Positions 17,582-26,478 of a DNA stretch of 64,000 nt are shown piece after piece. Below the pieces are notes generated by a model. That model did not search any database and was not told where the DNA came from. It saw only the letters and a program-made list of their open reading frames with translations. Position 1 is the first letter of the stretch; every line of letters starts with the position of its first letter. The stretch lies in the NCBI GenBank assembly GCA_029077825.1, contig JAQNCT010000001.1, forward strand, positions 1-64,000. Reading direction: 5' to 3'. This stretch comes from Acidocella sp. (GTDB taxonomy: Bacteria > Pseudomonadota > Alphaproteobacteria > Acetobacterales > Acetobacteraceae). Position numbers and translations under genes: made by a program.

Positions 17582-18274
17582 ATGCTGGTATATGGCTGCA
17601 TGATATTAAGCGCCGGTTTACAAGCCTTGCTGCTGGCCTTCCCGGCTCTGTTCTCGATCGTCAATCCGCTGGCTGGCGCCATCATTTTCAACGAGGTCAC
17701 CGGCACCCAGACGCACGCGGAGCGCGTTACCCTCGCCCGCAAAGTCGCAATATACTCCACCATGACGATGCTCGTCGCCCTTTGGGGCGGCAGTTATATC
17801 CTTAGCTTTTTTGGTATTTCACTCAACGCATTGCGAATTGCAGGCGGCATCGTGGTCTCGGTACGGGCCTATGAGATGCTCACCACCCCCGGAGTGCCGA
17901 TACAACGTAAGGAGGAGCAAGCCGCAACCCTTGGGCGTACGGGCGGTAGTTTATCAGGCTATGCATTTTTTCCTCTCACCATGCCCTTCACCACCGGCCC
18001 CGGCACCATCGCGGTGGCGGTGTCTCTGGGCACCGAGCGGCCCGAAGGCTGGCTCAACACCATGATATTTTTCACCGGCGCCTCGCTGGCCGTGCTGAGC
18101 ATGGCTCTCATCATCTGGATTCTCTACAGCACCGCCGACCATGTTACCGATGCGCTGGGCAATGTCGGGCGGCAGGTGGTTTCACGTATCGCTGCGTTTT
18201 TATTGCTCGGCATCGGCGTCCAGATCGTCCTCTCCGGCGCCATTCCGGTGCTGCATACAGCCCTCAGCCCTTGA
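17582..18274 (+). CDS. MarC-family integral membrane protein (UPF0056)
   Basis: A 230-residue polytopic protein with six hydrophobic segments and the MarC signature spread over FPALFSIVNPLAGAIIFNEVTG, ALRIAGGIVVSVRAYEML and FPLTMPFTTGPGTIAVAVSLG. The family was once linked to multiple antibiotic resistance, later disputed; the transport role is unknown. The start at ATG 17582 is uncertain because a second ATG lies 18 bases on and neither has a clear ribosome site. It converges on the GT2 gene with an 11-base overlap of coding ends. Confidence 0.85.
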   Translation: MLVYGCMILSAGLQALLLAFPALFSIVNPLAGAIIFNEVTGTQTHAERVTLARKVAIYSTMTMLVALWGGSYILSFFGISLNALRIAGGIVVSVRAYEMLTTPGVPIQRKEEQAATLGRTGGSLSGYAFFPLTMPFTTGPGTIAVAVSLGTERPEGWLNTMIFFTGASLAVLSMALIIWILYSTADHVTDALGNVGRQVVSRIAAFLLLGIGVQIVLSGAIPVLHTALSP

Positions 18275-19175
18275 TGAACCAATAGCCAAACAGAATATTT
18301 TCATACCATGACTCGCGGCGAAGACGTGGGCAACGCAGTGCCCGCACGCGGCTTGAAACACTGCCGGAAAGCGCCGTCGCGATCATGGCCAGATCAGACC
18401 GCGCCGCCAGCGACAATGATAATTCAGCGCCCGCCAAGGCACGCGCATGCCGGCGCATGGTGGTCATAAAAACATAGGGGCCACGCTGCAATGCCGCCAT
18501 CGCCCGCTTCGGCAGCGGCTGCGACCGGCCGATCAAATTTTTCTTATGCAGTCGGTATAAAATTTGTGGCTCGGGGTCGAAAATAACCTGGCCGCCACAG
18601 GCCGATATCACGATATAGCTCCACCAATCATGCAGCGTAGCCTCAGGCGCTGCTGTGGCCACCACCAGCGTTGCCGCTGCCTGATTCATCACCAGCGTGT
18701 TACCATTGGCAATGTTCTGCGTCAGACATGCCGGAAACTCTTTCCCCGAGTGCAACGCCGAAAGCCGATGGCCGCGCAATTGCTGATCTACCAAAAATTG
18801 CCGCGCGCAATAAAGCACCGGACCATCGCCCGCCGCAGTTACCTGACGTACCGCGTTGGATAATTTATCCGGCAACCAAACATCATCCTGGTCTGCAAAC
18901 GCCACCATCGCGTAGGACGTGGCCCGCGCCAACAACCCCAGAAAACTTGCCGGTGCGCCGTAATGAACACCAGAATCGGCCAGTTCGATGCAGCGCGCCT
19001 CACCAATTTTTTGGGCAAAACCACGCATGATTGCTACGCTATCATCGGATGAGCCGTCATCGCGCCAGAGCAGCCGCCAATTGGTAAAACTCTGGGCCGT
19101 GAAACTGGCCAGCTGCTCTTCGAGATACAACGCGCCATTGAAGGTTGAGAGCAAAATGGCAATGGAATCGCTCAT
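18264..19175 (-). CDS. GT2-family glycosyltransferase (rhamnosyltransferase-like)
   Basis: Inverting GT-A fold glycosyltransferase of 303 residues. The nucleotide-binding N-terminus reads AILLSTFNGALYLEEQLASFTAQSF; DDGSSDDS and the metal-binding FADQDDVWLPDKL follow, and the distal half has the LHDWWSYIVISACGG block seen in dTDP-rhamnosyltransferases. Being the last gene of the rfbBACD operon makes dTDP-rhamnose a likely donor, but this is inference. The ATG at 19175 overlaps the rfbD stop (ATGA); the frame extends further upstream only into rfbD. Confidence 0.85.
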   Translation of the reverse strand: MSDSIAILLSTFNGALYLEEQLASFTAQSFTNWRLLWRDDGSSDDSVAIMRGFAQKIGEARCIELADSGVHYGAPASFLGLLARATSYAMVAFADQDDVWLPDKLSNAVRQVTAAGDGPVLYCARQFLVDQQLRGHRLSALHSGKEFPACLTQNIANGNTLVMNQAAATLVVATAAPEATLHDWWSYIVISACGGQVIFDPEPQILYRLHKKNLIGRSQPLPKRAMAALQRGPYVFMTTMRRHARALAGAELSLSLAARSDLAMIATALSGSVSSRVRALRCPRLRRESWYENILFGYWFIKG

Positions 19176-20071
19176 GGCGGGGGCGCGTCCATTGCAATTA
19201 AAGCCGAGATAATGGGCGGTAGCGAGGCCTGCCAAGCAGGCAAGCTTACACCAAAAGTCTTGGTTATCTTACTGCAATCAAGCCGGGAATCCACTGGCCG
19301 GCGAGCTGGGGTCGGCCAATCGGCCGTGGTGATGGGCGTAACGGAGGGGCGCGGAAAACCAGCCGGCGTGGCTGCAAAAATTGCTTGCGCAAAGCCATAC
19401 CAGCTCGTCTCGCCACTACCGGTAGCATGATAAATACCACGGTAAGCCGGCTGCCAGCCGCTGGTTTGTACAATACTTACAATATGCAAAATTGCCGCCG
19501 CTAAATCCGGTGCCGCTGTCGGCGTACCGCGCTGGTCAGCCACCACCCGCAGGGCATTGGTTTTATGGGCAGCATTCAGCATGGTGCGGGCAAAGTTTTT
19601 GCCATACGCCCCATAAACCCACGCCGTACGCACTATAATTGCTTTGGCTGCGGTGGCTAAAATTGCCGTCTCACCATCACGCTTGGTGCGGCCATAAACG
19701 CCGGTGGGGGATGGTACATCATCCTCCGTGTAAGGCTGGCCTTTATTACCATCAAAAACATAATCAGTTGAGACATGAATCAACGGAATGCCCGCTGCCG
19801 TGCAAAGTGCCGCCAGTTGCAACGGCCCGGTATGGTTGCCAGCCTTTGCGGCCTGTAAGTTAGTTTCAGCGGCATCTACCGCCGTGTAAGCCGCCGCGTT
19901 AACAACCAACCAGGGCTGCGCGGCGGCAAAACAGGCTGCCACACTTTGGGGATTTTCAAAATCAAATTGCGGGCGGCTAACCGCGCTAAACGCCAAGCCA
20001 CGCTGGGCCGCCAACCCTTGCAACGCATGGCCCAACTGGCCCGACCCACCAGTGATAAGAATGCCACTCAC
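19172..20071 (-). CDS. rfbD: dTDP-4-dehydrorhamnose reductase
   Basis: Last enzyme of dTDP-L-rhamnose synthesis, an NAD(P)H-dependent short-chain reductase of 299 residues. It has ILITGGSGQLGHAL at the N-terminus, VVNAAAYTAVDAAE, HVSTDYVFDGNKGQPYTEDD and the catalytic YGRTKRDGE (Tyr-x3-Lys). The start is taken as GTG at 20071, which overlaps the rfbC stop in GTGA and gives the family's N-terminus (GILITGG). A TTG at 20092 would add seven residues and lies inside rfbC. Its product feeds the neighbouring glycosyltransferases. Confidence 0.94.
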   Translation of the reverse strand: MSGILITGGSGQLGHALQGLAAQRGLAFSAVSRPQFDFENPQSVAACFAAAQPWLVVNAAAYTAVDAAETNLQAAKAGNHTGPLQLAALCTAAGIPLIHVSTDYVFDGNKGQPYTEDDVPSPTGVYGRTKRDGETAILATAAKAIIVRTAWVYGAYGKNFARTMLNAAHKTNALRVVADQRGTPTAAPDLAAAILHIVSIVQTSGWQPAYRGIYHATGSGETSWYGFAQAIFAATPAGFPRPSVTPITTADWPTPARRPVDSRLDCSKITKTFGVSLPAWQASLPPIISALIAMDAPPP

Positions 20072-20625
20072 AGGCTGAACCACGCATCGCAATCGCCCAG
20101 ACGCGGCAGAATTTTATCCTTATCAGATAATATTGCGCCATCAGCCGTAACCGGCCAGGGCAGTGCTAAATCAGGGTCATTCCAAATCACAGCGCGCTCA
20201 GACTCGCGGTGGTAACCAGCGGTGACTTTATAAATCACCTCTGTATCAGCTTCGAGGGTGCAAAACCCATGCAAAAACCCACCGGGGATCCATAATTGCT
20301 GCCAGTTTTCGGCACTCAGCACCGCCGCGGCATACTTCCCGAACGTTGGTGAACCGCGCCGCACATCCACCGCTACATCCCAGATTGCGCCGCGGGTAAC
20401 CCGCACCAATTTACCCTGAACCGCCGGCGCAACCTGGCAATGCAAGCCACGCACCGTGCCTACATCACGTGAGAGGCTTTGGTTGTCTTGCACAAAACGC
20501 TCAGTAAACCCTGCCGCCGCCAGTTTCGCCTCATTCCATGTTTCTGAGAAAAACCCCCGGTTATCGGCAAACTTCGGTGGCGTAATCAACAAAACATCTG
20601 GAATATTGAGCCGCTCAATATGCAT
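20068..20625 (-). CDS. rfbC: dTDP-4-dehydrorhamnose 3,5-epimerase
   Basis: Cupin-fold epimerase, 185 residues, third step of dTDP-L-rhamnose synthesis. Landmarks: the N-terminal DVLLITPPKFADNRGFFSETWNE, substrate-binding FVQDNQSLS, catalytic His in VRGLHCQ, then RGAIWDVAVDVRRGSPTFGK and the C-terminal IPGGFLHGF and IYKVTAGYHRESERAVIWNDPDLALPWP. The ATG shares one base with the rfbA stop (TAATG), and the end overlaps rfbD, so A-C-D are translationally coupled. Confidence 0.96.
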   Translation of the reverse strand: MHIERLNIPDVLLITPPKFADNRGFFSETWNEAKLAAAGFTERFVQDNQSLSRDVGTVRGLHCQVAPAVQGKLVRVTRGAIWDVAVDVRRGSPTFGKYAAAVLSAENWQQLWIPGGFLHGFCTLEADTEVIYKVTAGYHRESERAVIWNDPDLALPWPVTADGAILSDKDKILPRLGDCDAWFSL

Positions 20626-21506
20626 TATTGATGCGTCCCATCAGCGATGTCGGTTAAAATTTTACCAAGCTCGGTTTTGCCAATCAGCTTGGCGCTCGCA
20701 CGCAGCGCATCAGCGTTGATATATTTCATGCGAAACGCAATCTCCTCGGGGCAGCCAACCAAATTGCCCTGCCGAGACTGGATGGTTTGCACAAATGTAG
20801 CGGCCTGCAACAATGAATCTGGCGTGCCAGCATCTAGCCAGGCGGTGCCACGGCCCAGACGCTCCACATGCAGTGAACCATTGTTGAGGTACCAATGGTT
20901 GATGTCGGTAATCTCAAGCTCACCACGGGCTGATGGTTTTATTTGTTTGGCAACATCGCTGATCCGCGCATCATAAAAATACAAACCCGTTACAGCCCAG
21001 TTGGACTCTGGTTTTAGCGGCTTTTCAACAATATCAACCGCCTTGCCATCAGCACCAAACGAAACAACACCATAACGCTCCGGGTCACGCACCTGGTAGG
21101 CGAATACGGTGGCACCTTCCGGCCGGGCACTGGCAGAGCGCAACAGGGTTGAAAGATGGTCGCCATGAATTAAATTATCGCCAAGTGCTAACGCACAAGA
21201 ATCACCGGCAATCCAGTCCTCGCCGATTAAAAACGCCTGCGCGATCCCTTCCGGCTTTGCCTGCTCAGCATAGGAAATTCGAATCCCCAGATGCGAACCA
21301 TCATGAAATAATCTTTGAAACTGCGGCAAATCGGCTGGCGTAGAGATCACCAGCACTTCCCTGATCCCGGCCAGCAGCAAAGTGGATAACGGATAATACA
21401 CCATCGGCTTGTCATAAACCGGCAGCAATTGCTTGGATGTAGCCAGCGTGGTGGGGTGCAGCCTGGTGCCGGAGCCACCTGCTAATAATATACCTTTCCT
21501 GATCAT
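20625..21506 (-). CDS. rfbA: Glucose-1-phosphate thymidylyltransferase
   Basis: First step of dTDP-L-rhamnose synthesis, joining dTTP and glucose-1-phosphate. The 293-residue nucleotidyltransferase has [44 protein letters not shown] at the N-terminus, [14 protein letters not shown], a VVEKP-like [23 protein letters not shown] and the regulatory C-terminal part ([23 protein letters not shown]). The ATG at 21506 overlaps the rfbB stop (ATGA); the frame further upstream runs inside rfbB. Confidence 0.96.
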   Translation of the reverse strand: MIRKGILLAGGSGTRLHPTTLATSKQLLPVYDKPMVYYPLSTLLLAGIREVLVISTPADLPQFQRLFHDGSHLGIRISYAEQAKPEGIAQAFLIGEDWIAGDSCALALGDNLIHGDHLSTLLRSASARPEGATVFAYQVRDPERYGVVSFGADGKAVDIVEKPLKPESNWAVTGLYFYDARISDVAKQIKPSARGELEITDINHWYLNNGSLHVERLGRGTAWLDAGTPDSLLQAATFVQTIQSRQGNLVGCPEEIAFRMKYINADALRASAKLIGKTELGKILTDIADGTHQ

Positions 21507-22590
21507 GCTGCGGTTCCTAAACGCTGACCATGGTATTTTTTCGCACGAATGGCCTGCCACCAATCCCGATGCGCCAGATACCAATCAATTGTGGCGGCCA
21601 AGCCGGTTTCAAAATCATGCGTGGCGTGCCAGTTCAGGCTGGTCTCAGCGTATGATGGGTCAATCTCGTAGCGGAAATCATGGCCAGGCCGGTCTTGCAC
21701 AAAATGGATCAGACGCTCCCGCGCCCCGTGCGGGCTAGGTAACTTCTGGTCAACAATAGCACAAATTTCTTTGACAACTTGCAGATTATTGCGCGGCTGG
21801 CGTGCGCCGATGCAATAATTTTGCCCCACCTCCCCGGCTTCTACAATTTTCACCAAAGCTTTGGCATGGTCATCCACAAACAGCCAATCACGCACATTGG
21901 CACCATCACCATACACTGGCAGCGGGTGTTCTTGCCATCTCCATAGACAGGCAGCGGCTTTTCCTCGATCGCGTTGATGATCATCAAGGGAATCAATTTT
22001 TCCGGAAACTGCCAGGGGCCGTAGTTATTGGTGGTGTTTGAAACAATCACCGGCAAGCCATAGGTATGATACCAAGCGCGTACCAAATGGTCAGATGAGG
22101 CTTTGGTGGCTGAATAAGGGCTGCGCGGGTCATAGGCTGTTGTCTCATCAAAAGCCGGGTCACCCGCTTCAAGTGCTCCAAACACCTCGTCAGTTGAAAT
22201 ATGATGAAAGCGGAATTTTTTCTGTTGCGCGGGTGGCAAATTACCAAAATAATCGCGCGCCGCTTGCAGCAGCGTAAACGTGCCTACCACGTTGGTTGTC
22301 ACGAAATCAGCCGGCCCGTCGATTGAACGATCAACATGACTTTCAGCCGCCAGATGCATAACAGCTTCTGGTTGAAATTCATCAAACGCGCTTTTGACAG
22401 CCGCCGCATCGGTAATATCCGCGACCAGGAGTTTATGCCGGAGATGATGGCTGCTCGCCTCAAGTGCCGCTTCTGAGGCGGCATAAGTCATTTTATCGTA
22501 ATTGAGGACAGTATGTTCCGTGTATTGCAAGATATGGCGGATGACAGCCGAGCCGATAAAGCCACAACCTCCCGTTATAAGCAGTCTCAT
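21503..22590 (-). pseudogene. rfbB: dTDP-glucose 4,6-dehydratase, frameshifted (possible chimera)
   Basis: Second step of dTDP-rhamnose synthesis, here split over two frames. The N-terminal part (start 22590) has the NAD motif TGGCGFIGSA, the HISTDEVFG block and catalytic YSATKAS, and reads on to LPVYGDGKN; it then enters a wrong frame. The C-terminal part reads PLPVYGDGANVRDWLFVDDH in another frame and runs to the normal end. The join is a 32-bp imperfect direct duplication (21894-21925 and 21926-21957). Removing 32 bases would restore one frame of 351 residues, the normal length. Either a real lesion, a recombination scar or an assembly join; the rest of the operon is intact. Confidence 0.85.
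21894..21957. repeat. 32-bp imperfect tandem duplication inside rfbB
   Basis: Two adjacent 32-base copies, 21894-21925 and 21926-21957, agree at 22 of 32 positions. Both encode PLPVYGDG in the minus direction, with different synonymous codons (for example CCT/CCA, GTC/GTG, GGA/GGT), followed by KN in one copy and AN in the other. Thirty-two is not a multiple of three, which causes the frameshift. Confidence 0.85.
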
Positions 22591-22636
22591 CCGGTATGCA
22601 CCATTCTCTAGCCGTTCAATCAGTGGCTTGGTTTAA

Positions 22637-25600
22637 TCAGACCTTAGGTTTACGCGCAATAACGGGCTTCGCCCCGCGCACTGATTTAATCTCACGTTGA
22701 TTCGCCGCTTTCGATACAGAAAATGATTTTTCAACGTCCCGCAGGTAGTTTTGTTGTTTTGTTCTAAAATGCGCGTTCAAGCCGCATTTTTCTGCCGATA
22801 TCTTCTGCATTCGCCGGATTTCATCCAGATGCCGTTCGGTGTCAGCAGTTTGCGTAGCACTATCAGCATGGCGCCGGTGACGATTCAGCGGTGCCGCAAC
22901 GTAAGCCACTCTGCCCTTTCCGTGCGTCAAAGCCTCAATATACAGCCGCCAGTCACCGGCAATTTTCCAATCCTGCAACGATTCGCTGCAGCGCTGCAGC
23001 GCCTCCAGCAATATATCGCGGCGCCATACCACCGCGCTCACGTTATAAATGAGGTTTTGTATCGCAAGGCATTGCCGGGCAAAATCACCCGCGGGCCAAA
23101 CACCTGAATTGCCCAGCATCGCAGCCCCGGCAGCATGATATTGGCTTTGATAATTGGGCGCGATCAACGCGCCGGCAACATCGATCATCGCGCTGTCCGA
23201 AAACCCCAGCAGCACATCCTCAGCACTCGCCATCGCCTCGATCACCCGGCTGAGAAATTGTGGATCACAATCATCATCAGCTTCAGCAATCCATACATAC
23301 TCACCACTGGCGGCGGCCACGGCACTTTGCCATTGCAGCAGTATCTGGCCGGCATTTTGTAAGTTCGCCAGGATTTGCAATTCCCTGCCCTGTTCGGCTG
23401 CGACCGCCTTTGCCAAAAGGCGCGAGTCATCGCTTGACCCATCATCAACAAACAGAATTTCCGCTACCGGGTATGTTTGAGCAAATACCGAATTTAGACG
23501 CTGCTTTAAATATTTGGCATAATTGTAATTTACCACACAAACGCTGACCGTTTTCAAATCTGGCTGCGCAAGGCACAATAAATTTTGGGCGTAACGTGCC
23601 GCTGAAAAAATCTCCTCGGCCAGCTTAATCAACCGGGGCCGATTCTGCTCCAGAGTGTCATGGTGCAACAATCCGGCAAGCTTGTCTCTGAAATCTTCCA
23701 GGTTGCCATATTCGGCCACCACGCCAGCCGCATACTGGCGCAACATCTCGGGCGTGCCACCAGATTTATCGAAAGCCACTACCGGCACACCGCAGGCAAT
23801 GGCTTCCATCGCCACCGTCGGGTATGGGTCCTCCCGTGAGGTTAACGCATAAACATCAGACGCAGCATAATATTTCTCGACATCATCATTAAAACTGACC
23901 CGCAAAAACCGGCCCGTCGTAACAGCTGCGGCCAGTTCATTTGCCAAATGGGCCCGCAACAGCGGCTGAATTTCACCGACCCATAAAAAATACACATCAT
24001 CGCGCGCTGATAAAAAATATCTCGCCGTTTGCAAAAACAAATCAAACCCTTTTCGCAGATCAGCAAACCCGACTCCCAGCACCAAAAAACCTGTGTCCGG
24101 CACGCCGAAAGCACGCCGCACCTCAGACCTGGCTGATGGCGAATATCTGATTTTTTTATAGTTCCCCTGCGGCAAAATCATTGCGTTATCAGGTTTAAAT
24201 TGCAGCGCCTCACAAAAACGCTGCTTTGGATAGGCGGCGGGAAACACCACGCGCCGCGCCGCCAAGGCGCCGAGCTTGGCCTGCATCTGCAAATTATACT
24301 CGGTCAGTAGATTTGGCATTTCATGGATCAGTAATGTCACCGCCATGCCGCGCGCCGCTAAAGTAGGTACCAGTCTGGCCGAGGCGGCGCTGTTGACAAT
24401 GGCTGTGCGAATACCCAATGCGGCATAGCGATCAAGCAAACCCGCAATCATGGCCTTGTCATTCGTCAGGCTCACATTGGCAGTTTTCTGAAACGCCGGT
24501 AGCAAGGCGCCGGGGCCAAGCAACAGCACATGCACGTCAATTCCACAAACCTGGCTGTAGTGCTGTGCCAGATAAAGCAGGTTTAACTGCGCACCGTGCG
24601 GATGAGCATCATGCCCGATCATCAGCAGTGCGGCTTTAGCGTGCGATGCGGTTTCGCAAATCGCGCGGCCCGTGGCATTCAAAAACGCCGCGCCAAAATG
24701 CACGTCAGGCTCTAAAAACGCGCCTTCTGCCCATTCATTCCAGGCATTCACGCAAACCACCGGCTCACCATAGAACGGCTGCGCATTAGCCTGCGTTACC
24801 AAAGCCGTCAGCCAAGCCTGATATTTTGCCGGAGTGCTGCCATGCAGCACCAACCCCTTACCCTCGCGGCGCGGATCATTATCCCAGCCGGGCGCTATGG
24901 TTTTGATCAGCGGATAATCCGGACGCGCCACCGCCAGCGAGGCTGCCGCGACATCCTCATATTTATAAACCCTGGCCGTAAACTCAGGGTCAAATAAATC
25001 CAGCCGGTCATTCACCGGCACCAGCTCGTCAGCAATCTGATGGGGCGGAAACTCCACCGCGCCATCCAGCCCGTAGGGCGTGGGGTTCGCATCACCCAGG
25101 CTCTGCACCATCACAATAGTAGGGGTTTCGCCGTGGTTCTTTTCAAACAATACCCGCCACGCAGCAATCCGCCGTGCCGCATCCGGGATTAGTGCTACCC
25201 GATAGATCATCAATAACGGCCGCCCCTTGATGCGAATATAACGATGATCCGCAAACAACCCGGCAAAGCAAGCAATCAGAGCTTCATCATCACTCTCACG
25301 ATATTCCTGCGCCAGCAAAACCTCGCGCTCCAGCCCATCCCAGCGGCGTGTCCAATTTTCGTTGGCCCAGCTGACGCAAAATGGAAAAACCAAGGCCTGA
25401 TGCGCAAGCAACATATTCAACGGTGCATCAAGCAGCCGCTGGCGATTGAACCAGTAGAAGTGAAATACAAAGCCACTAAGCCCGGCACCTTGCGCCAGCG
25501 CGATTTGCTTGGCTAAAATCTCAGGGTTATCAGCTGCGTAAAATCCCAGATCACGCGGCACACGCGGCTGCAAATGCCCGGCAAAACGTGGCAAGCCGCG

Positions 25601-26428
25601 CGCCAGATTCGTCCAATCAGTAAAGCCCTTGCCCCACCAGGCATCGTTTTGCGGCACCTGATGAAACTGCGGCAAGTAGAACGCCAGCAGTTTCGCCCGC
25701 CGCTTGGCCTGCGCGGGTACCGCAGAGACATCCTCGAACATGGCACCCGGCCGCGTGGCGTGCTTTACCGCACCCGGAATAAGCTTCTCATGCTCTGGCC
25801 TGGCCGGAAAAAACGCCCCCTCGCCCCGGTTGGCCAGATAATGCAGCAGCGGGTTTAGCCCGCCCAACACCGCGCCGTAGCGGGCGGTATAAAACCGCAT
25901 GTCAAATTCCGCTGCCGGGTTACGTGCCTCGGCGGCCCCGAACGCCAGAAAATGCTCAAACGGATCAGAACCCGCTGTTGCCACATCCGGATTATTTTCA
26001 AGGTAATAAACCGGGTCAAACATCGGCACCGGCGCCACCTCGCCGGTGAACCGCCGGCCCAGAAAATGCTTCAACGCTGTCTCATCCGCCGGAACCTGGT
26101 ACTGCTCACGGTACCATGAAACATGGAAATACGCGCACGGATCCCGGCCTTCCTTGTCGCCATGCGTCACATAATGCAGCAGCGGGTTCAGCCCGGCGCG
26201 AGCAACATCCTGATTGACCGCCAGATAATACGCCGGATCGAAATAAGGGTTCGGAAAATCCCCCTCCCGCCAGCCGATTTTGCAAAAATAGCCAAGCGCG
26301 CCAGCGCTTGTATCAGTCGGCAGGCGGCCTAGTTCAGGGTGCCGCTCGACGTACCAATCCGCCAGAAACAGCCCACTCGCATGGATATAAGCCATTTCGG
26401 CCTGCATATACTGTTCTGAAATCGACAT
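22637..26428 (-). CDS. Multi-domain glycosyltransferase (repeats + WbsX-like + GT4 + GT2)
   Basis: A 1263-residue cytosolic protein, first gene of the rfb operon. Residues ~20-205 hold about five imperfect repeats of the type FDPxYYLxxNPDVAxAGxDPFxHF. Residues ~246-600 are a WbsX-like domain (LLAFYLPQFHQVPQNDAWWGKGFTDW, FHFYWFNR, VSWANENWTRRWDG, VNAWNEWAEGAFLEPD). Next, a GT4-like B-type fold (GVGFADLRKGFDLFLQTA, SDVYALTSREDPYPTVAMEAIACGVPVVAFDKSGGTPE) reaches about 960. The last ~250 residues are a GT2 domain (VSVCVVNYNYAKYLKQRL, FVDDGSSDDS, EADDDCD). Probably assembles a rhamnose-containing glycan in several steps. ATG at 26428 is preferred; a GTG lies directly before it, behind CAGGGA. Confidence 0.85.
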   Translation of the reverse strand: MSISEQYMQAEMAYIHASGLFLADWYVERHPELGRLPTDTSAGALGYFCKIGWREGDFPNPYFDPAYYLAVNQDVARAGLNPLLHYVTHGDKEGRDPCAYFHVSWYREQYQVPADETALKHFLGRRFTGEVAPVPMFDPVYYLENNPDVATAGSDPFEHFLAFGAAEARNPAAEFDMRFYTARYGAVLGGLNPLLHYLANRGEGAFFPARPEHEKLIPGAVKHATRPGAMFEDVSAVPAQAKRRAKLLAFYLPQFHQVPQNDAWWGKGFTDWTNLARGLPRFAGHLQPRVPRDLGFYAADNPEILAKQIALAQGAGLSGFVFHFYWFNRQRLLDAPLNMLLAHQALVFPFCVSWANENWTRRWDGLEREVLLAQEYRESDDEALIACFAGLFADHRYIRIKGRPLLMIYRVALIPDAARRIAAWRVLFEKNHGETPTIVMVQSLGDANPTPYGLDGAVEFPPHQIADELVPVNDRLDLFDPEFTARVYKYEDVAAASLAVARPDYPLIKTIAPGWDNDPRREGKGLVLHGSTPAKYQAWLTALVTQANAQPFYGEPVVCVNAWNEWAEGAFLEPDVHFGAAFLNATGRAICETASHAKAALLMIGHDAHPHGAQLNLLYLAQHYSQVCGIDVHVLLLGPGALLPAFQKTANVSLTNDKAMIAGLLDRYAALGIRTAIVNSAASARLVPTLAARGMAVTLLIHEMPNLLTEYNLQMQAKLGALAARRVVFPAAYPKQRFCEALQFKPDNAMILPQGNYKKIRYSPSARSEVRRAFGVPDTGFLVLGVGFADLRKGFDLFLQTARYFLSARDDVYFLWVGEIQPLLRAHLANELAAAVTTGRFLRVSFNDDVEKYYAASDVYALTSREDPYPTVAMEAIACGVPVVAFDKSGGTPEMLRQYAAGVVAEYGNLEDFRDKLAGLLHHDTLEQNRPRLIKLAEEIFSAARYAQNLLCLAQPDLKTVSVCVVNYNYAKYLKQRLNSVFAQTYPVAEILFVDDGSSDDSRLLAKAVAAEQGRELQILANLQNAGQILLQWQSAVAAASGEYVWIAEADDDCDPQFLSRVIEAMASAEDVLLGFSDSAMIDVAGALIAPNYQSQYHAAGAAMLGNSGVWPAGDFARQCLAIQNLIYNVSAVVWRRDILLEALQRCSESLQDWKIAGDWRLYIEALTHGKGRVAYVAAPLNRHRRHADSATQTADTERHLDEIRRMQKISAEKCGLNAHFRTKQQNYLRDVEKSFSVSKAANQREIKSVRGAKPVIARKPKV

Positions 26429-26478
26429 CACATTCCCTGCATGGATGCGCTCATCATGCCGGAATGTGCCAGTGCCGT

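Noticed and set aside
21503-22590. Two separate genes for the rfbB halves
   Set aside because: The C-terminal part lacks the NAD-binding and catalytic regions and has no independent start; both halves are needed for one RfbB.
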